The position numbers and the translations under genes are program-made. Positions 63,683-64,000 of a DNA stretch of 64,000 nucleotides are shown in pieces (position 1 is the first letter of the stretch; every line of letters begins with the position of its first letter). Origin of the DNA: Dirofilaria immitis (Eukaryota; Nematoda; Chromadorea; Rhabditida; Onchocercidae); the NCBI GenBank assembly GCA_024305405.1, contig JAKNDB010000085.1, positions 620,001 through 684,000 on the forward strand. The letters are read 5' to 3'. The notes under the pieces were generated by a model. The model searched no databases. It was not told the DNA's origin and saw only the letters and a list, made by a program, of their open reading frames with translations.

Positions 63683-64000
63683 GTTTAATTTATATTTTTA
63701 TATTTCATCATATTTTTGTAACTTAACTGAAATCTATGAAAAATTGACGAAAACATCTGAGCAATCTTAATGATTATTTGATATGAAAATGATAAGCAAA
63801 CTGATAAAAACAGTACGAGTATTTAGATTATGAAATATAGATTTTATCAAGGATTTTGAAACAATCCGTAAATAATTAGGTTTTTTTCTTTTAATTTAAG
63901 TTAAAATGAATTATTTTATCAGTGATCGTAACAGGACGAAGATAGTAATGGAAATAAATTTTAGCTTTAAATAAAGATAAATGAAAAATCAAACGAACCA
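63683..64000 (+). other. Receptor intron continuing past the window
   Basis: After the donor that follows TM2 there is no acceptor plus TM3-like coding sequence before the window ends. Confidence 0.6.

Noticed and set aside
1..64000. Bacterial-style features, CRISPR arrays, tRNA or rRNA genes, transposases
   Set aside because: Tandem repeats here lack unique spacers. I saw no tRNA-like A/B boxes with a cloverleaf, no rRNA-like conserved GC-rich stretches and no transposase or reverse transcriptase frames.

Overview
The window is eukaryotic, very A+T-rich, and almost certainly from a nematode. Genes are split into many small exons with extended TTTNCAG/TTTNAG acceptors. The gene content (ACR-16-type acetylcholine receptor, double-ShKT secreted protein, testican, BBS2, testis-specific-type kinase) is worm-like. 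An RFX/X-box-like site lies 60 bp upstream of the BBS2 start, as expected for a ciliary gene. The species cannot be told from sequence alone.

Layout. (-) 113-9623: kinectin/p180-like ER membrane coiled-coil protein, with its C-terminus beyond base 1. (+) 11858-13212: LLPH-type small nucleolar protein. (+) 17202-29932: testican (SPOCK) in nine exons, with a 7.66-kb intron that holds a (-) single-pass membrane protein gene at 21034-23874. (-) 30413-37189: BBS2 in fifteen exons. (+) 37992-41195: TSSK-like kinase, divergent from BBS2. (-) 43416-47878: secreted protein with a small Cys-rich module, a Thr-rich linker and two ShKT domains. 47879-59851: about 12 kb with no gene I can support. (+) 59852-63682: nicotinic receptor alpha subunit closest to ACR-16, running out of the window after TM2.

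Exon models were built by hand. Each junction was checked for GT/AG and codon phase, and the protein was compared with remembered features of the family. In four of the conserved genes the frame breaks at short A/T homopolymers, and every break is cured by adding one base. That points to systematic homopolymer under-calling in the assembly rather than to pseudogenes.

The non-coding part is dominated by mini- and microsatellites: a 62-bp array of about 25 copies in the ShKT gene, 31-bp and triplet arrays filling one kinase intron, a TTTCATCCGGTATA array in testican, and inverted repeats around testican's first and last exons. I see no tRNA, rRNA, CRISPR array or recognisable transposase. I did not find a convincing new multi-gene system. 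The points most worth a second look are the homopolymer breaks, the X-box-like site, the Kazal-less testican with its nested gene, and the inverted repeat enclosing testican's last exon.
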